DNA of 64,000 nt from positions 2,276,001 through 2,340,000 of the forward strand of contig NC_018178.1 in NCBI RefSeq assembly GCF_000279145.1, read 5' to 3'. Position 1 is the stretch's first letter, and each line of letters starts with the position of its first letter. Source of the stretch: Melioribacter roseus P3M-2 (lineage in GTDB: Bacteria > Bacteroidota > Ignavibacteria > Ignavibacteriales > Melioribacteraceae). Below are positions 46,808 to 54,326 of the stretch, one piece after another. Under the pieces are notes generated by a model. That model worked only from the letters and a program-made list of their open reading frames with translations, did no database searches and was not told where the DNA came from. Made by a program: the position numbers and the translations under genes.

Positions 46808-48384
46808 AACGAATTATCTTTTTATTATTGATCTTTTCCGCGGCGCTAATGGCTCAGGAAGAACAAAAGAGCATCGAATTGCCCGACTTTGTAATTACCG
46901 GAAGTCAGTCGATACAGATTCCGAAAGCCGAAAAAGTTAAACCGGAATTGATTCCGATTATTTCCAAGGATTTTCTTCTGCCGAATTATTCGCCGGAGTT
47001 AATGCCTCTTTTAATTGAATCCGTTCCGGTAAGGCATATACCGGGAATAAGTGCGGATGATTATTATATCGGAAGATTGAATGTGGGCTTGGGTTTGTAT
47101 ACTTATCCGATCGGAGAATTGAATTTATCGGCTCCATTCGACAATTATTTGTTCGGCCTCGATATATGGGGTAAAAACATTAAGGAATATACGGATTATG
47201 CATATTTCAACACTTCGGGCGTCTCTTTGAAAAACGATTTCTTCGTGAGTCCGAATTCCGATTTCCTGCCCGGCACTTCCGTAGGTCTCGGCGGATTATA
47301 CGAACGGTTTTCTTATAGGTATTTCGGAGCCGCAACCCCCGACTCCCTGAGTGAAAATGACTTGATGAATTTTAATTTTAGCGTACGGAATAAATTCATT
47401 CGCAAATTCAACTTCGACTTTGATTTTAACGGCAGACAATTCAGACATAACAATTTCGACCTGAACGAAAAGTTGTTCTCCGGGAAAGCCGAAATGTCCG
47501 TTAACTTTTCTCTTTTTTCTTTGGGCGGCGGCGCAAGTATAAAAAGGCAAATGACAGACCATACGAATATTAATTTCCGCGAAAATTTTTATTCCTTTAC
47601 CGGTTTTATAAAATTATATTCATTGTCCGACCTAATTGTAACAGGCGGAATTACGTACAGTTCCGACGAAGATAATTCATCTTTATATCCGTTTGTGGCG
47701 TTGAATTACAAAATTGACGAAGGTCTCTCGGCGTACGCCGAATATAAACCTCGAGTCGAATTTATCGACCTCTATTCCCTTTACAAACAAAATCCGTATT
47801 TGAAAAATAATTTCATCGGCAACATCTTTCTTAAGAACAAATCGGCTTTCAAAGCGGGCATCAATTACGGAATTACGGATATTCTTACGGCAGGCGTCTG
47901 GACAGAATATAAGGCGTCCGATAATTACTACTATTTTCTCGACAATGAGCAAACGGGCTTTTACAACCTCTTTACGGAAAATGATGTTAAAACATATTCC
48001 GGCGGTGTTGAGTTAATATTGAAATCTCAGATTCCGGGTTATCTCAATCTCAAAGCAGGCTACTATAAAATTAAGAACTCCGCAGGTATGATAATTCCGT
48101 TTCAGCCGGAAATTAGATTCGACGCGACATACATGAAAGAAATTACAAATAATTTTAACATTGTCTTGTCATATAGATTTATGAAGGGAGCTTATACCGA
48201 TTTAACCAATACGGATATTCTTCCGGACTACCATAATTTGTCGTTTAAAATAGAATATAAAATGTTTGATAATTTATATTTCTGGACGGATTTTCAAAAC
48301 ATCCTGAATAAAAGTAATTTTGTGTATCCGAATTATCGGGAAAAGCCGTTTGATCTGATAGGGGGTGCAACTTACAGATGGTAA
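46804..48384 (+). CDS. Outer-membrane beta-barrel protein (TonB-receptor-like, no plug)
   Basis: A 526-residue exported protein. Signal peptide (IIFLLLIFSAALMAQ), then a short conserved-looking segment IELPDFVITGSQSIQIP, then barrel strands ending in ATYRW, with the aromatic C-terminal residue typical of outer-membrane proteins. The plug domain of TonB receptors is not seen. It overlaps the TPR gene by 4 bases and shares the operon with exbBD-tonB, so it may be a TonB-dependent channel or part of an envelope complex. Confidence 0.7.
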   Translation: MKRIIFLLLIFSAALMAQEEQKSIELPDFVITGSQSIQIPKAEKVKPELIPIISKDFLLPNYSPELMPLLIESVPVRHIPGISADDYYIGRLNVGLGLYTYPIGELNLSAPFDNYLFGLDIWGKNIKEYTDYAYFNTSGVSLKNDFFVSPNSDFLPGTSVGLGGLYERFSYRYFGAATPDSLSENDLMNFNFSVRNKFIRKFNFDFDFNGRQFRHNNFDLNEKLFSGKAEMSVNFSLFSLGGGASIKRQMTDHTNINFRENFYSFTGFIKLYSLSDLIVTGGITYSSDEDNSSLYPFVALNYKIDEGLSAYAEYKPRVEFIDLYSLYKQNPYLKNNFIGNIFLKNKSAFKAGINYGITDILTAGVWTEYKASDNYYYFLDNEQTGFYNLFTENDVKTYSGGVELILKSQIPGYLNLKAGYYKIKNSAGMIIPFQPEIRFDATYMKEITNNFNIVLSYRFMKGAYTDLTNTDILPDYHNLSFKIEYKMFDNLYFWTDFQNILNKSNFVYPNYREKPFDLIGGATYRW

Positions 48385-48397
48385 AAGAGGATTTGTT

Positions 48398-49573
48398 ATG
48401 ACTATTGACGAATTGAAAAAGAAAATATCAAGTACGCTGGGCGTTTCCTCGAGTGAAACCGAACTGGCTTTTACGATTTTTGTTAAGAAGCTTGCCGAGC
48501 AGCTTGCACCCGGATTGACAATCAAAGTTCCCGGAGTTGGTTTCTTTCAATTGAAGAAAAATGACGCGGAGGACAAAGCGGATGAAATTCTTTTTTCTCC
48601 CTTGAGAGAAAGTTTATCCGACAAAGTTACGTTCGTTTCTATCGAGACGCCTCTGAATTTTTACGAAGAGCCCTCAGAGGACACTGAGACATTCAGTATC
48701 GGAGTCGGCAAACCGGTACTCCCTATCGGCGAAGAAGCAGAGCAGGACGCCGAAGCGTCTTTTATAGTATTCAAAAAATTAATTGAAGAGCGTACGAACG
48801 ACCTCCTCTCCGAATCGGAACGGATACCCGATGCTAATATTTGGGACGAGTATTATAAAAGTGAAAAATCCGAGCCGAAGTCTGACCTTAAAACGGAATT
48901 ATCGGAACTAACCGCCGACCTTCATTTTGACGAAGATCAGGTTTCCGAAGACATAGTTAATAATATAATCGACGATCGGGACACCGATGCTAATGCCGAA
49001 GATACGGAAGAGGAAGGCGATTTAACTCCAAGTAAATTGCTGGAAGATTACGAAACGTTCGAAACTACCGAATTGACCGAGAGGGAAGAAAATGCCGACG
49101 AAAACGAAGATGAATTCGGTCTGGAATATTTGCTAGAAAATCTGGACTCTGAGGCGGCTGAAGGAAATCCCGACAACGAGGAAATTCCCGAGGCGAAAGA
49201 TACTGGCGAATTAGAAATAAAGGACGAAAAAGCGCATGATGAGATTGCGGAAAAAGTTGATGGAGAAGTCGATCTGAGCGAAACCGTTGATGAAACTCCG
49301 GAAGAACAGAATGAAGAAGCGGGAACGGACGAAGAAGAAACGCAGAATATGCTGGAAGATGAAGACGAGGATAATAAAGGAAAAGATGAAACCGCGGAAA
49401 TAGAAATTGAATTGGGTAAACATCGCAAAAAGGATTTGGAAGACTTTGAAGAACGAATCGAGGTTGAAGATACGCACGAGACGGTGGACGTAGATGTCGA
49501 AGACGATGACGAATTCCTGGGACTCAGAAAAAAATACAGGAAAATACCGAGTGGAATTGGGGCGATGAATTGA
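48398..49573 (+). CDS. HU-like domain protein with acidic tail
   Basis: A 391-residue protein starting at the ATG at 48398 (AAAGAGG before it). The N-terminal about 75 residues form an HU/IHF-like domain of the kind in Bacteroidetes HU-CCDC81-SPOR proteins (DELKKKISSTLGVSSSETELAF, LTIKVPGVGFFQLKKND). The rest is very acidic and probably disordered (Glu/Asp-rich to the end), and may keep the domain away from DNA. The stop overlaps the start of the SPOR gene. The two may be one gene split by a frameshift at the A7 run 49528-49534; see findings. Confidence 0.78.
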   Translation: MTIDELKKKISSTLGVSSSETELAFTIFVKKLAEQLAPGLTIKVPGVGFFQLKKNDAEDKADEILFSPLRESLSDKVTFVSIETPLNFYEEPSEDTETFSIGVGKPVLPIGEEAEQDAEASFIVFKKLIEERTNDLLSESERIPDANIWDEYYKSEKSEPKSDLKTELSELTADLHFDEDQVSEDIVNNIIDDRDTDANAEDTEEEGDLTPSKLLEDYETFETTELTEREENADENEDEFGLEYLLENLDSEAAEGNPDNEEIPEAKDTGELEIKDEKAHDEIAEKVDGEVDLSETVDETPEEQNEEAGTDEEETQNMLEDEDEDNKGKDETAEIEIELGKHRKKDLEDFEERIEVEDTHETVDVDVEDDDEFLGLRKKYRKIPSGIGAMN

Positions 49574-50394
49574 AAGAGGAACTTGAAAATTATGACGACA
49601 CGGAATTTGAGGAAGAAATGGAAGATGTGCGTGATGAAGATATTCTCAAATCGCCTCGACCCGTTTCCGAAAATCTGTTTGAAAAACTGGAAACCACTAT
49701 AAAAGAAGAACTTCAGGAAGAAAGAATTTCCACAAAATATGAATTCGTCGAACAAAACGAAGAAAAACACTTTAACGCTTCTACTCGAAGCACATATGAA
49801 GAAGAACAGAAAATAGAGGATGAAGGTAAAACAGGATATTTTAAATACGGAATAATCGGTTTGTTCATTTTGATAATGTTTGTCGGTGTGATTTATCTGT
49901 TTTTCAACGGCGGCGAGAAAACTGAGCCTGAGATAAACGCCGGTCAACAGAACGCTTCTGTTGCGCAAGAACATAATAATTCCGAAATAGCGTCGCTGGC
50001 AGAAGAACAAAACGAAAATTTAATCGAAAATATACCTCCGGTAATCGAGGACGATTTCCCAAGGGTTGCAAAACTTGAGGATAAAACGAATAAATCCGCA
50101 TCTTCAACTCCGGGACAAACCGTTAATAACGCCGGTTTGTATATAAATCCGGCTAACGACATACGCGTATTTAAAACCATTTTTACCGACGGTTCAAAAT
50201 ACTACGTACAGGCGTCGTCCTGGAGAAACGAAACCAAAGCGATTAACGAAGTGAGCAACTGGAAAAGGAAAGGGTATAACGCGTATATAATGAAAGTAAA
50301 TATTCCCGAAAAAGGAGGGCTTTGGTTCAGAGTACGCGTCGGTCCTTTTGGAAGCGAATCGGAAGCGCGTAAATTTTACGAACAAAATTTTTAA
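49570..50394 (+). CDS. Membrane SPOR-domain protein
   Basis: A 274-residue protein. The N-terminal about 90 residues are acidic and cytosolic, followed by one membrane segment (YGIIGLFILIMFVGVIYLFF), a linker, and a C-terminal SPOR domain (KYYVQASSWRNETKAINEV, FRVRVGPFGSESEARKFY). SPOR domains bind denuded glycan strands of peptidoglycan. The start is a TTG that overlaps the previous TGA; it is weak, and an upstream frame reading continues without a break to 49510. Either translational coupling or a split HU-SPOR gene. Confidence 0.82.
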   Translation: MKEELENYDDTEFEEEMEDVRDEDILKSPRPVSENLFEKLETTIKEELQEERISTKYEFVEQNEEKHFNASTRSTYEEEQKIEDEGKTGYFKYGIIGLFILIMFVGVIYLFFNGGEKTEPEINAGQQNASVAQEHNNSEIASLAEEQNENLIENIPPVIEDDFPRVAKLEDKTNKSASSTPGQTVNNAGLYINPANDIRVFKTIFTDGSKYYVQASSWRNETKAINEVSNWKRKGYNAYIMKVNIPEKGGLWFRVRVGPFGSESEARKFYEQNF

Positions 50395-50414
50395 TAATCT
50401 AACGGAAGGCAGTT

Positions 50415-51065
50415 ATGGATTTACTCTCAATTTTTTTGAAAGGCGGCTGGATTATGTATTTAATCCTGGCTTGCTCTTTGATTGCTGTTGCTATTATTAT
50501 TGAAAAATTTATTGTCCTTAAAAAAGCAAAAGTAAATGTGGCCGCTTTTTTGGTCAGGATTAGAACCCTGCTGAAAAAGAAAGATATCGACGGCGCCATA
50601 GCGCTATGTATTGCCGAAAGAACTCCGGTCTCGAATATCGTAAAAAAAGGATTAAAAAAATACAGGCACGGACATCAACGCGTAGTTGAAGCAATCGAAA
50701 GCGCTGGCAGACAGGAAATAGCCAAGCTTGAAAAAGGTTTGCCAATTTTGGCGTCGATATCGGGTATAGCCCCTCTGCTCGGATTTTTGGGCACTGTTAC
50801 CGGTATGATTACAGCATTCATGAAAATTCAGGAATTGCAGGGCTCGGCAAATCCGGCGGACCTTGCCGGAGGTATCTGGGAAGCTTTAATTACGACCGCA
50901 TTCGGATTGATTGTGGGCATTCCCGCCTTGGCGTTTTACAATTATTTCGTAAGCGCAATAAGCAAACTGGTTATGGATATAGAACTGGTAACTACAGACG
51001 TCATCGATATTCTCGAAGATTCGGGTAAAGGCGCAATTGATGACGACGAGGAAATTAATATCTGA
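50415..51065 (+). CDS. exbB: MotA/TolQ/ExbB proton channel family protein
   Basis: A 216-residue inner-membrane protein with three membrane segments: YLILACSLIAVAIIIEKFI, then the pair around ILASISGIAPLLGFLGTVTGMI and WEALITTAFGLIVGIPALAFYNYF. The GTVTGM and LITTAFGLIVGIPA segments are the family signature that forms the proton channel with ExbD. It stands directly before exbD and tonB, so ExbB is more likely than MotA or TolQ. Confidence 0.92.
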   Translation: MDLLSIFLKGGWIMYLILACSLIAVAIIIEKFIVLKKAKVNVAAFLVRIRTLLKKKDIDGAIALCIAERTPVSNIVKKGLKKYRHGHQRVVEAIESAGRQEIAKLEKGLPILASISGIAPLLGFLGTVTGMITAFMKIQELQGSANPADLAGGIWEALITTAFGLIVGIPALAFYNYFVSAISKLVMDIELVTTDVIDILEDSGKGAIDDDEEINI

Positions 51066-51073
51066 GGTTGAAT

Positions 51074-51481
51074 ATGAAATTTGAAACCAACAATAAACCT
51101 TTGAGCATTTTTGCATATTCCTCTCTAACGGATATAGTAATGCTCTTACTTATATTTTTCCTGCTTACGTCTCAATTCGTTATTCAAACGGGAGTGAAGA
51201 TCAAATTACCTTCTGCAAAGAATAACGAACAGGTCGCTCCGGCAAAATTAATCGTTACAATTACGGAAGGAAATCAGAGCTTTTTGGGGGACGAAGAAAT
51301 TTCGATAGAGAGAATTGCAGGCCGTCTCGATATGCTGAAAAGACAGACAAACGAAAGTAATCTCATAATAAGAGCCGATAAATCAGTCAATATCGATCTT
51401 ATAATTAAAATAATCGATGCGGCTAAAGGCGTGGGCATCGATAAATTTACTATCGAGACAGAGAAAGCAGAGTATGAATGA
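51074..51481 (+). CDS. exbD: ExbD/TolR biopolymer transport protein
   Basis: A 135-residue protein with one N-terminal membrane segment that begins with the channel Asp (SSLTDIVMLLLIFFLLTSQF) and a periplasmic domain (LIVTITEGNQSFLGDEEIS, IRADKSVNIDLIIKIIDAAKGVGI). The start is the ATG at 51074; a TTG two codons upstream is less likely. Overlaps tonB by 8 bases. Confidence 0.92.
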   Translation: MKFETNNKPLSIFAYSSLTDIVMLLLIFFLLTSQFVIQTGVKIKLPSAKNNEQVAPAKLIVTITEGNQSFLGDEEISIERIAGRLDMLKRQTNESNLIIRADKSVNIDLIIKIIDAAKGVGIDKFTIETEKAEYE

Positions 51482-52148
51482 CAGGGTAAGGAAAAATTCT
51501 TATATAGCTTCCTTTTTGATACATGTCGTTATTATCGCTCTCTTTGCTTTTATTCATTTGCCTGTTAATTTCGAAGAGGAAGATTACGTAACCGTCGGGT
51601 TCGGTACGGGGACTTTTGCCGGCAGCAGAGGTCCCGTCACAAAAAACGAAGTAAAAGAAGAGCCCAAAAAACAAAAGGAAGAATCTAAAAAGGAAGAAAA
51701 AAAAGTTGAACTGCCAAAGACTAGCGCTGAAGATTCGGACAATATCGTAAAGAGAACGGATAAGAAGAAAGAAGAAACAAAGAAAGAAATTGACAATAAT
51801 CGCGACGGTATCGAAGAAAATAAATTGAGCGGCACCGAAGCCATTGGCGAAGGGCTCGGAGGCTTCGGGTTTGAACTCGACTTCGGGGGAAAAGGAATCA
51901 GAAAAATTTACAGTTACATCCTGCCCGAATACCCCGAAGGAGTATCCAAAGAAATCGACGTTAAATTGAAATTTACCATTCTGCCCGACGGTACCGTGGG
52001 AAAAATTATTCCTCTTATTAAAGCGGACGCTAAACTCGAAATGGCGGCTATAAATTCTCTTCGTCAGTGGCGATTCGAGCCTCTCCCGCCAAATGCAAAA
52101 CAAACCGAACAGACTGCAATAATTACATTTCCGTACCGGCTTCAGTAG
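51474..52148 (+). CDS. tonB: TonB-family energy transducer
   Basis: A 224-residue protein. N-terminal membrane helix (IASFLIHVVIIALFAFIHLPV with the Ser/His pair typical of TonB), a charged Lys/Glu-rich linker (about 60-130), and a C-terminal TonB domain (YPEGVSKEIDVKLKFTILPDGTVGKI, AAINSLRQWRFEPLP). The ATG at 51474 lies inside exbD. It drives outer-membrane receptors. It overlaps the convergent small membrane gene by 26 bases. Confidence 0.9.
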   Translation: MNDRVRKNSYIASFLIHVVIIALFAFIHLPVNFEEEDYVTVGFGTGTFAGSRGPVTKNEVKEEPKKQKEESKKEEKKVELPKTSAEDSDNIVKRTDKKKEETKKEIDNNRDGIEENKLSGTEAIGEGLGGFGFELDFGGKGIRKIYSYILPEYPEGVSKEIDVKLKFTILPDGTVGKIIPLIKADAKLEMAAINSLRQWRFEPLPPNAKQTEQTAIITFPYRLQ

Positions 52149-52419
52149 CCTTTTGACCGTAGTAAAACCGGTAAAAAAAGAACTCTGCGATACTCAATAA
52201 AATTAATGAAATCGTATCGGCGTTCAATTCCAGACTTATACCTTCGGAATCGAAGAATATTTTTACAATGCTGCTCGAGATCGACCAGCCGACTGTAAAT
52301 AATATAATTATCAACGCCACGTTCAGGAAAGCCGAGCCGATCGATTCTTCCTGATATTTAAGTGCAAAAATATAAGCGATAAAAATTAAATGGAGCGCCA
52401 TTAACAATGCTGCCGTCAT
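52123..52419 (-). CDS. Small membrane protein, function unknown
   Basis: A 98-residue protein with about three hydrophobic segments (LLMALHLIFIAYIFAL, FLNVALIIILFTVGWSI, LILLSIAEFFFYRFYYG). No family recognised. Its start overlaps the upstream membrane gene by 4 bases and its last 26 bases overlap the end of tonB on the other strand. Confidence 0.7.
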   Translation of the reverse strand: MTAALLMALHLIFIAYIFALKYQEESIGSAFLNVALIIILFTVGWSISSSIVKIFFDSEGISLELNADTISLILLSIAEFFFYRFYYGQKATEAGTEM

Positions 52420-52925
52420 TCTTCGCTGTTCCCGACTCTGTTGTTGATTATTTGAGCGCCGGCAAGTCCGCCTATAGCTCCGAACAATGTATTGACTACA
52501 AAATTATTAATTAGCACCGAAAAAGTATAAAGAAATGAGAATCCGTTTGTAACTATGTCGTTGCGCAGATTTTGAAACATGCTGATAATCTCCGCCCTAA
52601 TGGCTTCGCTAACGGGAAAATCGTTTATCATTTTTTGAAATTCCGGAAACGAAGCTACGATGTCGTTACTGCGCGTAATGTATGTAATCAAAATGTCGAA
52701 GGCCGAACCGAAAATCGCTGCGAACACTCCCGTCATAACTCCGATTATAAAGCCTCTCGACGCCGAAATCCTGCCGGTATCATGAGTGGATTTTCTGTCG
52801 AGTATAAGCGCCATATAAGCGGCAAACGGAACAATTATGCAGCAGGTTAATCCTTTGGCAAGCGGAACTATCGAAAGGACTCCGGCTCCGAATCCGCTTA
52901 CTATCGCTGGTAAATGTTTTTTCAT
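52416..52925 (-). CDS. Integral membrane protein, function unknown
   Basis: A 169-residue protein with four or so membrane segments (IVSGFGAGVLSIVPLAKGL with CC in CCIIVPFAAYMALI, GFIIGVMTGVFAAIFGSAF, and a last pair around FLYTFSVLINNFVVNTLFGAIGGLAGA). The glycine-rich GGLAGAQIINNR end is a common feature of DUF4199-like proteins, but I do not assign it. Middle gene of a three-gene minus-strand run with overlapping ends. Confidence 0.72.
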   Translation of the reverse strand: MKKHLPAIVSGFGAGVLSIVPLAKGLTCCIIVPFAAYMALILDRKSTHDTGRISASRGFIIGVMTGVFAAIFGSAFDILITYITRSNDIVASFPEFQKMINDFPVSEAIRAEIISMFQNLRNDIVTNGFSFLYTFSVLINNFVVNTLFGAIGGLAGAQIINNRVGNSEE

Positions 52926-53368
52926 TTATTTCTGTTCTTCTTATTTAACGAGCTGTAAAAATATAAAAATATTATCGAACCGAAAAGAAAACCCGTAAAC
53001 GCAGCGGTAATCTTTGAAAATTCTTTTATGCCGAGTAATACCAGGAGCCAGTCGATTGCAATCGGAGCGGATAATAGATAGAACGGCAAATTGGATTTAA
53101 GAAAAATTTTCCCGTAAAAAACGACGGCTAACGAGGCGATTAAAACTCCCGCATAAATACCGCTGCATCGCGCGCATACCATCATCGAATGACCGTCGAT
53201 TATTATTGTCCTTTCCGGATTTTGATGGCATACCACAGAAAATGCCTTTTTAATAAAAGGCGTCAAGTACAAATAATCGGGTAAATTATAAATCCAAAAT
53301 TCCGATAATATTAGGAGAAACCAAATTGAAATGCAGAAAATCAATATTAATCGGTAGACTAATTTCAC
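52922..53368 (-). CDS. DUF2085 family membrane protein
   Basis: A 148-residue protein with about four membrane segments. The family signature is CHQNPERTIIIDGHSM and VCARCSGIYAG (Cys and His residues of unknown role). The start is taken as the GTG at 53368, two bases after the stop of the upstream gene (TAG-A-GTG); an ATG at 53461 would overlap that gene by 92 bases. Overlaps the next gene by 4 bases. The function of the family is unknown. Confidence 0.82.
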   Translation of the reverse strand: MKLVYRLILIFCISIWFLLILSEFWIYNLPDYLYLTPFIKKAFSVVCHQNPERTIIIDGHSMMVCARCSGIYAGVLIASLAVVFYGKIFLKSNLPFYLLSAPIAIDWLLVLLGIKEFSKITAAFTGFLFGSIIFLYFYSSLNKKNRNK

Positions 53369-53369
53369 T

Positions 53370-54242
53370 CTATTTGCGTATGTTGTAGACGTAAATTGTT
53401 TTGGATGTGAGGACGTATAATTTACGGTTGAACAAAATCGAGTCGGTAATCGGTTCTTCAAGTTCCGGCGAGAATTTATTTAAGGGTAGATTCAGTAAAT
53501 CCCTGTTGTTGTACGCATAAAAGACGTTCTTTGAAGTGTTAATTGTTAATCCGGTCGACGTGGAATTGAGGTTTACGGGCTCGAACTCGAAACTCTTTTT
53601 TGTTATGTTATTGCCCCAAAGGTCGTAAATAAACAAGTTCGGTGAATCGAGAACGAAAATTTTATTGTCGATAATCGAAAAAGCTTTCGGATTCTCGAGC
53701 GCGAAATCTCCGGCGAGCATTCCGCCTATTTCCAGAAGGAACTGACCGTCGGAAGTAAATTTGAGGAGACGGCTATTGTCCGAATCGATAAGAAATACGT
53801 CGCCCTGATCGGATACGCTTACTGCGACCGGATGCCTGAACGGCTCGGATGAATAAGTCGACAGCGTTGTGATGTAATTCAGGTCTTTGTCGAAAATTTG
53901 AATCCTGTCGTTATACTTATCGGCGACATAAACGTTCAAAAGCGTCGAAAATACGTCTGCCGGGAAATCGAATGTGTAATTATCCCAGCCGTAACCGCCA
54001 ATTACTTTTATAACCGCTCCAACGGAGTCGATCTTTATCAATTCATTGGTGGAAATGTCGACTATGTAGATTGCTCCCGAAGGATCGATCGAAAATGCCT
54101 GAGCCGACGTAAAATCGCCTATTGTGTGACTGAATACCGGATTTTGTGCCTTTGTCGATGTAAAAATGAAAAGTAAAAATGACATGTAAAAAAGTACTGA
54201 ACCATATTTTAAGTCTGAAATTACCATTTTTATAATAGGCAC
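53370..54242 (-). CDS. Exported beta-propeller (NHL/6-bladed) protein
   Basis: A 290-residue protein. After a short N-terminal segment with a signal peptide (VLFYMSFLLFIFTSTKAQ) there are propeller strands such as PSGAIYIVDISTNELIKID, LLNVYVADKYNDRIQIF and SDQGDVFLIDSDNSRLLKF, typical of NHL repeats. Probably a periplasmic or secreted binding protein. Its stop is one base before the start of the DUF2085 gene, suggesting an operon. Confidence 0.8.
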   Translation of the reverse strand: MPIIKMVISDLKYGSVLFYMSFLLFIFTSTKAQNPVFSHTIGDFTSAQAFSIDPSGAIYIVDISTNELIKIDSVGAVIKVIGGYGWDNYTFDFPADVFSTLLNVYVADKYNDRIQIFDKDLNYITTLSTYSSEPFRHPVAVSVSDQGDVFLIDSDNSRLLKFTSDGQFLLEIGGMLAGDFALENPKAFSIIDNKIFVLDSPNLFIYDLWGNNITKKSFEFEPVNLNSTSTGLTINTSKNVFYAYNNRDLLNLPLNKFSPELEEPITDSILFNRKLYVLTSKTIYVYNIRK

Positions 54243-54326
54243 GGATTATGTGAGTTTTTGTTTAATAAAAATAAATGAATTTAGTAAATTAAACCAGTAA
54301 TAATTATTTATCTTACCGAGGAAAAA

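Noticed and set aside
49048-50010. Open reading frame of 320 codons on the minus strand
   Set aside because: It is antisense to the acidic, low-complexity HU/SPOR genes. Its product is almost only Ser and Phe, as expected from reversed Glu/Asp codons, and there is no RBS or family similarity.
51450-52103. Minus-strand frame of 217 codons inside tonB
   Set aside because: Phe-rich shadow of the Lys/Glu-rich TonB linker.
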